NCBI RefSeq assembly: GCF_034259425.1
Contig: NZ_JAXIVU010000009.1
Location: 39,137-103,136 of the forward strand
Direction: 5' to 3'
DNA: 64,000 bases
Source of the DNA: Denitrificimonas halotolerans
GTDB lineage: Bacteria > Pseudomonadota > Gammaproteobacteria > Pseudomonadales > Pseudomonadaceae
Shown: positions 24,373-32,872 of the stretch, in pieces
Position numbering within the stretch: position 1 is the first letter of the stretch
How the letters are laid out: each line of letters begins with the position of its first letter
Notes under the pieces: generated by a model
What the model saw: the letters and a program-made list of their open reading frames with translations, nothing else
Database searches by the model: none
Told to the model about the DNA's origin: nothing
Position numbers and translations under genes: made by a program

Positions 24373-25557
24373 ATGACATTAACCTATAGCGCGCGCAGTC
24401 GCGCAATTGAGCCTTTCCATGTAATGGCCTTACTTCAGCGTGCGAATGAGCTTGAAGCGACAGGGCATGATGTTATTCATTTAGAGATTGGTGAGCCTGA
24501 TTTTAATACTGCTGAGCCTATTATTCAGGCTGGGCAGGCCGCCTTGGCTGCAGGACATACTCGTTATACGGCAGCTTTAGGCTTGCCTGCTTTGCGTGAG
24601 GCTATTGCTGGATTTTATGCCGTTCGTTATGGAGTGGATATCAGTCCAGGGCGTATCATGATTACTCCCGGCGGCTCGGGGGCATTGTTAATGGCCAGTT
24701 CTTTATTGGTGGATCCGGGTAAACACTGGCTATTGGCTGACCCAGGCTATCCATGTAATCGCCATTTTTTACGCCTAGTAGAAGGGGATGCGCGGTTGGT
24801 ACCGGTAGGGCCGGCAGATAACTATCAGCTCACTGCTGATCTGGTTGCTCGTAATTGGAGTGAAGATAGTGTTGGAGCTTTAGTTGCTTCGCCGGCAAAT
24901 CCGACGGGGACTGTGCTCAGTCTTGAAGAACTGACCGAGTTGTCCCAAGCGCTAAAAGTGCGTGGTGGTCACTTGGTTGTGGATGAAATTTATCACGGAC
25001 TGACCTATGGTATAGACGCTCCTAGTGTTTTGGAAGTGAATAACGACGCCTTTGTGTTGAATAGTTTTTCTAAGTATTTTGGCATGACAGGTTGGCGCTT
25101 AGGGTGGTTGGTCGCGCCAGAGGCGGCGGTACCTGAATTGGAAAAGCTAGCGCAAAATATTTATATTAGTGCACCGACTTTATCACAGTATGCAGCATTA
25201 GCCTGTTTTGAGCCTGAGACTATAGATATTTTAGAAGCGCGTCGGGCTGAGTTTGCGCGACGTCGTGACTATTTGTTGCCAGCGTTGCGAGCATTGGGTT
25301 TTAAAATTGAAGTTGAGCCTCAGGGAGCTTTTTACCTCTATGCAGATGTGTCTGGCTTCGGTGGTGATGCCTTTGATTTCTGTCGACATTTCTTAGAAAC
25401 CGAGCAAGTTGCTTTTACTCCTGGATTGGACTTTGGCCGGTCAGGTGCTGATCAACATGTACGTTTTGCTTATACTCAGAATGTACCTCGTTTGCAGCAA
25501 GCGGTGGAGCGTATTGCTCGCGGTTTGAAAACTTGGAAGGCACGGCATGCAATTTGA
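24373..25557 (+). CDS. Class I/II PLP-dependent aminotransferase
   Basis: The enzyme is about 394 residues long, starting at ATG 24373 (MTLTYSARSRAIEPFHVMAL); a GTG three codons earlier is also possible. Fold-type I landmarks are EIGEPDFNTAEPI, TRYTAALGLPALREAI, ASPANPTGT, the cofactor Asp in VVDEIYHGLTY, and the PLP lysine in NSFSKYFGMTGWRLGW. The last block and the overall form fit aspartate/alanine-type aminotransferases of pseudomonads, but the donor and acceptor cannot be read from sequence. It overlaps sfsA by 11 bp. Confidence 0.85.
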   Translation: MTLTYSARSRAIEPFHVMALLQRANELEATGHDVIHLEIGEPDFNTAEPIIQAGQAALAAGHTRYTAALGLPALREAIAGFYAVRYGVDISPGRIMITPGGSGALLMASSLLVDPGKHWLLADPGYPCNRHFLRLVEGDARLVPVGPADNYQLTADLVARNWSEDSVGALVASPANPTGTVLSLEELTELSQALKVRGGHLVVDEIYHGLTYGIDAPSVLEVNNDAFVLNSFSKYFGMTGWRLGWLVAPEAAVPELEKLAQNIYISAPTLSQYAALACFEPETIDILEARRAEFARRRDYLLPALRALGFKIEVEPQGAFYLYADVSGFGGDAFDFCRHFLETEQVAFTPGLDFGRSGADQHVRFAYTQNVPRLQQAVERIARGLKTWKARHAI

Positions 25558-26260
25558 TCCGAAGCTAGAAGAAGGGCGTTTAATTAAGCGTTATAAACGT
25601 TTTTTTGCTGATATTGAATGCGCTGATGGCAGTGTGGTGACCGCACATTGTGCCAATACAGGTTCCATGAAACACTGTATGGCTGAGGGTGCACGGGTGT
25701 GGTTCAGTCGTAATAATGACCCTAAGCGTAAGCTAAAGGCTACTTGGGAGCTAGTAGAAACTCCGCATGGACGTATTGCCTGCATTAATACTGGACGAGC
25801 CAATCGTTTAGTTGAGGAAGCGCTTCATGCTGGAGTGATTACTGAGCTGGCGGGCTTTACTATGCTGCGTCGAGAAGTGAAATATGGGGCAGAAAATAGC
25901 CGTGCTGACTTCTGTTTGATGTTTGCTGAGCAGCCTGTTTATGTTGAAGTGAAAAGTGTTACTTTAGGGTTTCCTGATTCTGATGTTGCCGCTTTTCCTG
26001 ATGCGGTGACAGCGCGTGGTACCAAACATTTACGTGAGCTTGCTGCCTTGGCTCGCAGTGGGCAACGTGCGGTATTGATTTACTGCGTTAACTTGACAGG
26101 GATAAGTGCGGTGCGTGCAGCTAAAGAGATCGATCCTGACTATGCTGCTGCACTGTCTGAAGCTAAAGCGGCTGGGGTTGAAGTGCTTGCTTACGGTACG
26201 AGTATGGATGCTATGGTAATTCAGGTGACTCACCCTTTACTTGTTCAGAGTCATGAATAG
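25547..26260 (+). CDS. sfsA: SfsA family DNA/RNA nuclease
   Basis: The 237-residue protein has an N-terminal OB-fold part (GRLIKRYKRFFADIECADG, then HCANTGSM) and a C-terminal nuclease-like core (NSRADFCLM then VEVKSVTL, the D...ExK pattern of PD-(D/E)XK enzymes). SfsA was first named for sugar-fermentation stimulation. It binds DNA, and nuclease activity is reported for the family. The start lies within the end of the aminotransferase gene, so they are co-transcribed. Confidence 0.9.
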   Translation: MQFDPKLEEGRLIKRYKRFFADIECADGSVVTAHCANTGSMKHCMAEGARVWFSRNNDPKRKLKATWELVETPHGRIACINTGRANRLVEEALHAGVITELAGFTMLRREVKYGAENSRADFCLMFAEQPVYVEVKSVTLGFPDSDVAAFPDAVTARGTKHLRELAALARSGQRAVLIYCVNLTGISAVRAAKEIDPDYAAALSEAKAAGVEVLAYGTSMDAMVIQVTHPLLVQSHE

Positions 26261-26310
26261 CTAGCACGTGATCGGTAGTTTTATGTTGGTGCTTCGATTC
26301 GGGCAAGCTA

Positions 26311-26530
26311 CTACAACTCGAACCGGCACGCACCGCCTGATTTGCGCCAGTTCAGCCGCGCTTTCTTAAACTGCTTGCGGTGCGTGACATACTCACCTGG
26401 AGTGCGCTGCAAGGTTTGGCTGTGCAGCCCAAGCTCTTTAATCGAGCATTGACTTAATCCATTAACAAAGTTCCAGCTGAAATTGACGCTTCGAGCCATG
26501 CGGTTTAGCAAGGGCACACGCCTGTCTCAT
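26311..26530 (-). pseudogene. TnpB N-terminal fragment
   Basis: On the minus strand the frame reads PLLNRMARSVNFSWNFVN, then KELGLHSQTLQ and EYVTHRKQFKKARLNWRKS, and stops. Compared with the copy at 44823, about 18 residues after SIKE are deleted, the very N terminus is out of frame, and everything after the WRKS block (all RuvC parts and the zinc finger) is gone. Confidence 0.75.
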
Positions 26531-26582
26531 GCTCGAAATTTTAAAGTCTTGGTGCTTTCATACCTTAAAGTATAGTTGGCCT

Positions 26583-26996
26583 ATGATTAAAAATAACCCA
26601 TGCAGAACAGGTAGACACTGTGTTTTTGAGCTTCACGCTCATTTGGTCTTTATTACTAAGTACCGAGGTGCTGTGTTCAACAGTCAACACCTAAAATCGC
26701 TTGAAAGTATTTTTAGCGGTGTGTGCGTGAGTTTTGAGTCAGAATTGGTTGAGTTTAATGGCGAAGCTGACCACGTGCACCTTTTGGTAAACTTTCCTCC
26801 CAAGGTTTCTGTATCACGCTTAGTAAATAGCTTGAAAGGCGTATCAAGCCGCTGACTTAAACAAATGCATCCTGAGCTGGTTAAGTCTGCATACATGAAA
26901 AATGCATTATGGAGTCCGAGTTACTATGCTGGCAGCGTAGGCGGAGCGCCTATTGCAGTGATCCGGCAATACATTGAGCAGCAGACAAGCTCCTAG
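26583..26996 (+). pseudogene. IS200-type Y1 transposase TnpA with one nonsense mutation
   Basis: The frame from ATG 26583 to TAG 26996 is a complete 137-codon TnpA except for a single TGA at 26853-26855, in VSSR(stop)LKQMHPELV, where Arg (CGA) would fit. The HUH motif is visible in GEADHVHLLVNFPP, and the catalytic tyrosine in IRQYIEQQ lies after the stop. So the metal site and the nucleophile are now on opposite sides of a stop codon. Everything else is in frame, so inactivation is recent. Confidence 0.85.
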
Positions 26997-27261
26997 TAGG
27001 ACTGCTTACGCCCCTTGCTATCTATCTTCGCACTAAAAGTACGAGGTCTTACGCGATTTTGATAAAAAGGTGCTGGTAACGAATTGAGGTGATACAGCTA
27101 GGCGTTGCAAAATGTCGTAGCTGAAATCTATCACGCTGCCGTAAACGGTTTTTAAAAAGCCGCATAAACGAGCGCGATTCAGAGCTGTTAAGTCTCTGGC
27201 ATTGTTCGGTTTCTTAAGTCGATCGTTGGTGGGGGTGAGTGGGCTGGAAGTAGTGAGGTTG

Positions 27262-27284
27262 GCGGGCTCATGAGCTGAGCCCGC
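27262..27284 (-). other. GC-rich hairpin after the lipoprotein gene
   Basis: GCGGGCTC (27262-27269) and GAGCCCGC (27277-27284) form an 8-bp stem with a 7-nt loop, about 30 bp past the end of the minus-strand lipoprotein gene. There is no T run on that strand, so it is at best a weak or Rho-assisted terminator. Confidence 0.45.
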
Positions 27285-27313
27285 TGTAGAGTCGACTGTT
27301 AGAGTATTAGAGG

Positions 27314-28468
27314 TTAGGGCTGAATGCCCATTTCTTCTAGCGTTTCATAGGTGAAAGCGCCAATGGCGAGTCGGTGTTGTAACTGATAATCGGCTAGGCT
27401 AGCAATGGTGCGTTTACCTACTAAGCCATCGATAGGGCCGGGATTGTAGCCGGCTTGTGCGAGTTTCTTTTGTACCTGTATCACTAAGTCACGGCTCAGT
27501 TCATTGTCACAGACCGCGCGGCGTACAACAATTTGTGGTTCACCTTCGTACTCAGTTACGCTGAGTGCTTTGGTTTGTGCGGGGGTTTGGTCTTCGAAGA
27601 TCTGTGTGTCGCGCACGATGTGTTGTACCATGAGTTGTTCGATTTCTGCTTGCTCTTGTACTTCAATGGCGCGGGCCGGTTGGTCGACGACCCAGCGAGT
27701 GACTGTTTTATACTCTGCTGGTTCGGTGTAGGTCATGGTGCGTTCACCGCGTACCAGTTCCTCTACTTCAACTGTTTTATATTGAGCAGGGATTTCCTTG
27801 GCACAAAAAGCACTAACACTGGTGCCTTTGGCATATCGACTGCCTGCGGCTTGGCAAGGTTCTAGCACAGTTTGGCGGTCTTGGATTTTGATACGTTCGG
27901 TCTTTTTCTCGTATAGGGCAGGTAGTACTTCCACTTTAGTTACTTCGGGTTTGATCATCACTTCTTCAGTGACTTGTTTAAAAGTGGCAGGTTCAATTTT
28001 ATAAGTGATCACTCCTTCGCGGGTTTCCACTTGTTGATAGCCACGTTTGAGTTGTGCGGGTGTAACGCGAATTTTGTTACTGGAATCTTTAATAGTAACT
28101 TCAATAGCATGCACGGAAGGGCGCGGCTTGATTTGTGCGTAAACCATACATTGGCCGGGTTCCACTCTAACCATGTTGTTGCCGGGTGAATATGTTGAAG
28201 CATATTTGGAGGAGATGGGGCGAACCTCTTGTCTAACCGGAACTGGGGCTAAGACGCGTTGACGATTTGTTCGCTCAGGGGCAGCTTGAGAGAAAGATGA
28301 CGCCTCGTTTAAGGTGTTGTCATTGTAATATTCGTTATAAAATACTGAGCTGCCCTCTTGTGTATGGGGCGCTGTTGCGTTGCTAGCATTGGTATGAGGC
28401 AGTAATTGCCCCGCGCACCCAGCCAAGATTACAGTTGCCGCTAGGGCAGAATATCGATACCACATCAC
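27314..28468 (-). CDS. Lipoprotein with repeated PAxYK motifs and a C-terminal peptidoglycan-binding domain
   Basis: The 384-residue protein has a signal peptide with lipobox LAGC (Cys about residue 18). From about residue 150 to 300 it is built of short repeats of the type PAxYK.V...V (EPATFKQVTEEV, LPALYEKKTERI, IPAQYKTVEVEEL, EPAEYKTVTRWV). The last 65 residues form a PG_binding_1 domain (LVIQVQKKLAQAGYNPGPID, GKRTIASLADYQ). It follows the flp-tadG operon in the same direction. An outer-membrane anchor that grips peptidoglycan, perhaps supporting the Tad secretin, is an inference from position. Confidence 0.7.
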   Translation of the reverse strand: MMWYRYSALAATVILAGCAGQLLPHTNASNATAPHTQEGSSVFYNEYYNDNTLNEASSFSQAAPERTNRQRVLAPVPVRQEVRPISSKYASTYSPGNNMVRVEPGQCMVYAQIKPRPSVHAIEVTIKDSSNKIRVTPAQLKRGYQQVETREGVITYKIEPATFKQVTEEVMIKPEVTKVEVLPALYEKKTERIKIQDRQTVLEPCQAAGSRYAKGTSVSAFCAKEIPAQYKTVEVEELVRGERTMTYTEPAEYKTVTRWVVDQPARAIEVQEQAEIEQLMVQHIVRDTQIFEDQTPAQTKALSVTEYEGEPQIVVRRAVCDNELSRDLVIQVQKKLAQAGYNPGPIDGLVGKRTIASLADYQLQHRLAIGAFTYETLEEMGIQP

Positions 28469-28659
28469 AATTAATGCACTCCATCACGCGGTGAGTCATA
28501 TAACGTACATCTTTTCCAGCATAGGCTGACACAGTTTGTAATAATAACACTAAAAATGTTATGAGTCGCTTTCTATGCCGTAAAAGGTCGGGGTAGTGTT
28601 TACGCTTAGGGTTGGTCTAGTTTGTCCTAAAGACGTTTGCGATTATTTGCTTTGGTGTC

Positions 28660-29226
28660 TCAATAGTGTCGTGCACTGGCGGAACCTTTAAAAGTAGTGT
28701 CTTTTAAATTAGGAATATTGATTCCTAATAGTTTTAAGGAAGGCAACAAAGGGTGTTCTTTGTAGGGATATTCAAAGCATACATACACTTGGCTGCGGAG
28801 TTGGCCGTTGGACAAAGTATATTGATACCAGCCTCGTTTGTTAGGCAGCTCTGACCAATCTAGTGAGTTTGGAGCTGGGCAGCTTTTAAGGACATTGTTC
28901 CAAGCGCTAGGCAGCCAAATGCGGTGATTAGGGTGCTTACCTTTAAGTACCTTATCAATTTGTTCGCTGACCTTATTAGCGTAGAGGCAGCTGCTAGTGG
29001 TTGGGTTGCTTGCTGTATTTGCATTATTGTGGGTGCAGAGTATATAGGGTTCAAGCTCATAAATTGCGCGGTGCGCTTCGGCTGCTGCGTGGTTTAAGGT
29101 TGCGCGAAGTAGTAACGGTAAGCTGTAGGCAATAATGGCGTAAACTACGATAAAAAAAAGGCTGAACAGCAAGGCGAACTCAATAGTGAGTGCGCCTTGT
29201 TGATTTTGCTTGCTTGAGTGCGTCAT
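28660..29226 (-). CDS. TadE/TadF-like minor pseudopilin
   Basis: The 188-residue product starts with a TadE-type leader and helix (NQQGALTIEFALLFSLFF), with the Glu five residues after the processing Gly, as prepilin peptidase substrates require. The rest is a soluble domain with four cysteines and the C-terminal segment HPLLPSLKLLGINIPN. A related segment occurs in the other TadE-like gene at 31609. Its start codon overlaps the tadG stop (TAATG), so the two are coupled. Confidence 0.75.
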   Translation of the reverse strand: MTHSSKQNQQGALTIEFALLFSLFFIVVYAIIAYSLPLLLRATLNHAAAEAHRAIYELEPYILCTHNNANTASNPTTSSCLYANKVSEQIDKVLKGKHPNHRIWLPSAWNNVLKSCPAPNSLDWSELPNKRGWYQYTLSNGQLRSQVYVCFEYPYKEHPLLPSLKLLGINIPNLKDTTFKGSASARHY

Positions 29227-31580
29227 TATTCCACCAATCGTGCTGTGCCACAGTTGACATTAAGCAAGGTGACTTCAGTTTGGCCTATATTAACACCGGT
29301 GGCTTGTAGTAGAGGGCTGAGGATATATGCGCCCAAACCATCTAAGATCAGTTTTAATAGTTGTGCAATGGGTTCTAGAACTACAGCTAGCAATGGTTGA
29401 ACCACTTTGCTCAGTAATGGTTCGGTGATTTTTGTCAACACCCCTCCTGCCTCATTGGTTTGTAAGGAGCGGATGAGGTTCTCTTCGACGCAATCTTTAT
29501 CGTACCCAATTTTATTGGCTACGTAGCAGCCATAAAGGGATGAGTCTACGCTGCTATCGAGTGGGACCTCATCTTCGGGGCGCTCAGGGTTTGGCTTAGC
29601 TTGAGAAGGGTCGTCCACTGTGTTTGGTGAGTTCTTTTTGCTATAAAATGCCAGTGATCTGAGGTACCAGATTTGTGACATTTTACTGTCGGTGATGCCT
29701 AGAAGGCCGGGGCGTGTCCAGTCGAGGCCATCATCTTGCATGGCTTTACGGATGGCACGTAAATCACTGATTGTGTAATGATCGCTTTTGCTTGGATGCA
29801 GCTTTTCTTGATCGAGGTATTTTTTTGCAATACGTGTGGCTTCGTTGTTGGTAAAGGCGGTGCGCTCGCTTAAACCTCCACCAATGAGGCCGATCACTTG
29901 ATCGGTTAGATCTTTAACAAGAGTGCCTAGCAGTAGTGGGTTAGGCTCGGTTAATTGCGTGCAGGCACTGTTTGCATCAGATGGGTCACAGGGTAAAACG
30001 TCCAGAGGGAAGACCAACGCCTTTTGTCGAAAACGCTCTTCGTAGCTAGGTTTGGTTCCAGTGATGTCCTCGATGGTGGCGGAGTCGTGGGTATCGTTTT
30101 TTAAAATACGTAATGCAACTTGACCGCGGAGTAAAGGAATACCGAGTGCTTGTAAAAAAGTATCTGGTTCAATAGTGTCATAGCAGCTTTCGCTGGTTGA
30201 CCAAATCATGTCGCCGCCTAGGCCGATATGTTCTTCTCTAAAGCGGGGTTTGCCCATACATAGAGCGCCTACTTCAGATTTGACAGCGATTGTGGCGCTA
30301 GGTATTGAGCCGGCGTTGGCTTTGCAGCTGAGCTCGGTGAGCTCGCCTGTGGCACTAGCTAAGTCCAGTTGAATGGGGAGGTTCACTTCGGTACCTAAAA
30401 TATTGAGTAAGGTGCCTAGTACAGGAATGCTTGCAGTACGAGCACTGATACCGATGCGAATTTGTGCGTTGCGAGCAGTGGTGCCTACAGGGCCGATACC
30501 GATGCTGGCTGGTTCAACAATGCCTGCTTTTACTTCTACACCTAGGAGGTTGCTTGACAGAGAGGGGATTTGTATACCTCGTGCGTCGGCGGTGCCTAGT
30601 AAAATTGCTGCGTTAAGTAGTGGTCCTAGGTTAATTTGGGTATCTAAAGCAGATTTTAAGTCAGGGTTGTTGGCGGCGATACTGATGAGGCCGCGCTCAG
30701 TCACGCCAGGGATATGGAATAAGTTGATATTAGCATTTTTGATGATATCGAGTCGTTCACTGTCACTGTTTGAGCCTATGAGATCAGCATATAAAGCGGT
30801 TAAGCCTAAGCTGAGAGTTTTGTCGTTCACAAGATTTGCAGAGGCTTCTAGTAAGCGTTTAATACCCAGTGCGCCTACTTTTACATTGAGGTCGAGTAGG
30901 CCTTCGGGGGTGAGTGCGCTAAGGTTTTGGACATTCACTTTAATGCCGAGAGCGTTTAGTAAACCACTGGGAGTAATGGTGGCATTAGCGAGCCCTTTAG
31001 AGTTGAGCACAGAAAGGTGTTCAACATTCAAACCAACGCCTTTAAGTAGATAGCCCAAAATGCTGTTTTGTTCGAGGTTTAACAGTTCAGCGCCCACGCT
31101 AAATGCAGCTGTAGGTATGCTGCGCTCCGCGGTGGCAACAGCAGTGAGGGTTGTGGTACCGTCTTTTGCGCTTAGAGCATCGCGTACTTGCAGTATTAGG
31201 CTGGTGGGGACTTTGTTGCTAACAGTGACCTGCACAGCGGGACCCTTGCTATCAGGGTTCACTTGGCTGCGATGATCGGTGTAGGTGACATGTGCGCATT
31301 GCGCTTTCACAGTGCCTGATTGTTTTGGTAACCCGTTGGCTACAGCTGAGACCGTACTGATTTGTTGTGCTTGGGCGGCATCTTTATAGCATTGCCCGTC
31401 GGGAAGTTGGCTAATGGCTTCAAGAGCTGCGATGTCAGCAATATTTTGTAGCTCGCGTTGTTGGAGAAATAGACGGCTGCTATCAACAGCGAGCATGAGT
31501 GCGCTGAGTGAAGTCAATAAAACTGCAGCAGTAATGATGCTAAAAGCACCACGCTGGCGTGTGGCAAAAGGGCGGATCAT
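29226..31580 (-). CDS. tadG: TadG-like pilus assembly protein
   Basis: The 784-residue protein has one N-terminal membrane helix with a TadG/Tad-type start (RQRGAFSIITAAVLLTSLSA, then VDSSRLFLQQRELQNIADIA). A large exported domain follows, rich in Leu/Asn/Gly with LNALGIKVNVQNLSAL-like repeats between about residues 170 and 330. Size and position match the TadG of Pseudomonas Tad loci. It lies between the two TadE-like genes and is needed with them for pilus assembly in studied systems. I see no clear von Willebrand MIDAS motif. Confidence 0.75.
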   Translation of the reverse strand: MIRPFATRQRGAFSIITAAVLLTSLSALMLAVDSSRLFLQQRELQNIADIAALEAISQLPDGQCYKDAAQAQQISTVSAVANGLPKQSGTVKAQCAHVTYTDHRSQVNPDSKGPAVQVTVSNKVPTSLILQVRDALSAKDGTTTLTAVATAERSIPTAAFSVGAELLNLEQNSILGYLLKGVGLNVEHLSVLNSKGLANATITPSGLLNALGIKVNVQNLSALTPEGLLDLNVKVGALGIKRLLEASANLVNDKTLSLGLTALYADLIGSNSDSERLDIIKNANINLFHIPGVTERGLISIAANNPDLKSALDTQINLGPLLNAAILLGTADARGIQIPSLSSNLLGVEVKAGIVEPASIGIGPVGTTARNAQIRIGISARTASIPVLGTLLNILGTEVNLPIQLDLASATGELTELSCKANAGSIPSATIAVKSEVGALCMGKPRFREEHIGLGGDMIWSTSESCYDTIEPDTFLQALGIPLLRGQVALRILKNDTHDSATIEDITGTKPSYEERFRQKALVFPLDVLPCDPSDANSACTQLTEPNPLLLGTLVKDLTDQVIGLIGGGLSERTAFTNNEATRIAKKYLDQEKLHPSKSDHYTISDLRAIRKAMQDDGLDWTRPGLLGITDSKMSQIWYLRSLAFYSKKNSPNTVDDPSQAKPNPERPEDEVPLDSSVDSSLYGCYVANKIGYDKDCVEENLIRSLQTNEAGGVLTKITEPLLSKVVQPLLAVVLEPIAQLLKLILDGLGAYILSPLLQATGVNIGQTEVTLLNVNCGTARLVE

Positions 31581-31608
31581 TTTGAGGTGTTCCTTGTGAG
31601 CTTACCGT

Positions 31609-32100
31609 CTAGAGTTTAATTTGCGCTTGTCCTGAGAGCCATTCAGGATAGCTGGGTATATGGATGCCGCCCAGTTTGATGCTGGGTAACAAATGTTTGG
31701 TTGGATTCATGCCAACGCAGCTGTACCAACGCCCATTGTGTAGCACTAAGTACTCATTGTCGTAAGTAATGTTTTGGTGGTTGCTGGGGCAGGGCTGCTT
31801 AAATGCTTTGGGTAGTGGTGATTCTTCAACGATTTTACGTGCTTGAAGTTGCAGTTGGGTAATTTTTGGGCGCAGTTGAGCGTGCTTAGGATCGTTAAGG
31901 TCAAAGTTACTGAGTAAGGTGGCGTTGGGCTCGCTCACCATGCTGCGCAATATATTGCCAGATAAGCTGTGATAATGCTGTTTTAACCACAGAGGTAACG
32001 CATAACCAACGAGCCCGTAAAATATACTGAGCAGCAGGGTGAATAAAAAAGCAAACTCAATGGCGGCAGCACCACGTTGAGCTTGGTAATCTCGTAGCAT
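31609..32100 (-). CDS. tadE: TadE-like minor pseudopilin
   Basis: The 163-residue product begins MLRDYQAQRGAAAIEFAFLF, a classic TadE leader with Gly at the cleavage site and Glu at mature position 5, then a hydrophobic helix. The soluble part has two cysteines and ends HLLPSIKLGGIHIPS, which parallels the TadE-like protein at 28660. It is processed by the prepilin peptidase encoded at 41503. It is second in the flp operon, beyond a strong stem-loop. Confidence 0.8.
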   Translation of the reverse strand: MLRDYQAQRGAAAIEFAFLFTLLLSIFYGLVGYALPLWLKQHYHSLSGNILRSMVSEPNATLLSNFDLNDPKHAQLRPKITQLQLQARKIVEESPLPKAFKQPCPSNHQNITYDNEYLVLHNGRWYSCVGMNPTKHLLPSIKLGGIHIPSYPEWLSGQAQIKL

Positions 32101-32171
32101 GCTTCCTCCTTAATTTGAGTGCAGTGAAATATGTATTATTGCTGCTATTTATTTTGTTTAACTCAAGTACT

Positions 32172-32206
32172 ACAGCATGCAAAGAGGTGTACTCTTTGCA
32201 TGCTGT
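32172..32206 (-). terminator. Perfect 15-bp stem-loop after flp
   Basis: ACAGCATGCAAAGAG (32172-32186) and CTCTTTGCATGCTGT (32192-32206) pair without a mismatch around a 5-nt loop. It sits between flp and tadE. No T run follows on the minus strand. It may protect the flp mRNA 3' end or act as a partial terminator, making pilin far more abundant than the downstream assembly proteins. Confidence 0.6.
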
Positions 32207-32247
32207 GAAAGTGTAATGTTAGCTTGTTAAGCTAGAACAATGCTTTA

Positions 32248-32493
32248 TTAGTTACCGGAGTCGGTTTTGCCTTTTTCCTTGCCTTTTTCCGCTGCCGTTT
32301 CAATAGCCTCAGTGATGCTACTAAAGGTCTTACTAATAGAATCGCCTAGAAGGCTTGTGGCGCCGATAATCACAACTGCAATCAATCCAGCGATTAAAGC
32401 GTACTCAATTGCAGTTGCACCTTCTTCGCGTTTAGTAAAGGTGATGAGTGCAGCTTTGCTTTTGCAGTAAGCAGATAAAGCTAAGTTTTTCAT
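32248..32493 (-). CDS. flp: Flp-type type IVb pilin
   Basis: The 81-residue prepilin has a 25-residue leader ending KREEG, then ATAIEYALIAGLIAVVIIGA, the Flp motif with Glu-Tyr at mature positions 5-6. The mature protein is about 56 residues, with a charged, Lys/Glu-rich end. It is the major subunit of the Tad adhesive pilus. AAGAGGG is the ribosome-binding site. It is the first gene of the leftward operon, opposite rcpC. Confidence 0.93.
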   Translation of the reverse strand: MKNLALSAYCKSKAALITFTKREEGATAIEYALIAGLIAVVIIGATSLLGDSISKTFSSITEAIETAAEKGKEKGKTDSGN

Positions 32494-32872
32494 ATGTATC
32501 CCTCTTAAAGCGTGTTGTCGAGTTGGTTGATAACTAAGTATATTATAACTGGGCTAAATACTTTAATCTAGTAATCCCTTAAGTGTGCTGGATTATAGCT
32601 TTAGTTATAGTTGGTTAGCTGTATTTACATTTACTAGGATTTTGTATCTAATGCGCGCAGTTTAAGTTGCTAGTATTATATGTATTTATATATTGTAAGC
32701 AAGAAAGTAATGGGCTTGATAGTAATAGTTGTGCTGAGCGCTGATTAAGCAGATTGGTATACTCAGTAGGTTAAAGCAGTAGTGTTTAGTATAGCTCAGG
32801 TTTTTGATAGGGTGATGAATAAAATGAGAGATGCAGTTGGGCGCTTATTAAAGTCGTATGGGGGGATGGGTG
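32494..32872. promoter_or_regulatory. Divergent flp / rcpC control region
   Basis: This AT-rich gap of about 380 bp separates the leftward flp operon from the rightward rcp-tad operon. A perfect TATAAT on the minus strand (32542-32547) lies 49 bp before the flp start but lacks a good -35 box, which suits activator control. On the plus strand TTGCTA (32667-32672) and TATATT (32689-32694), 16 bp apart, are a candidate rcpC promoter. In P. aeruginosa PprB activates this locus. I cannot assign its binding site here. Confidence 0.45.

Larger units (their letters stand above)
26300..27061. mobile_element. IS200/IS605 element with broken tnpA and truncated tnpB
   Basis: The element carries divergent genes: tnpA on the plus strand and a stub of tnpB on the minus strand. 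The left end lies beyond tnpA and reads, on the minus strand from 27061, CAAAATCGCGTAAGACCTCG then TACTTTTAGTGCG. The tnpB side is cut off near 26300 and no right-end hairpin follows, so the element cannot move. It inserted between sfsA and the peptidoglycan-binding lipoprotein gene. Confidence 0.8.

Noticed and set aside
30373..31053. Long plus-strand ORF of 226 codons inside tadG
   Set aside because: It mirrors the tadG frame, is full of Ser/Arg/Pro typical of antisense frames, and has no recognisable domain.
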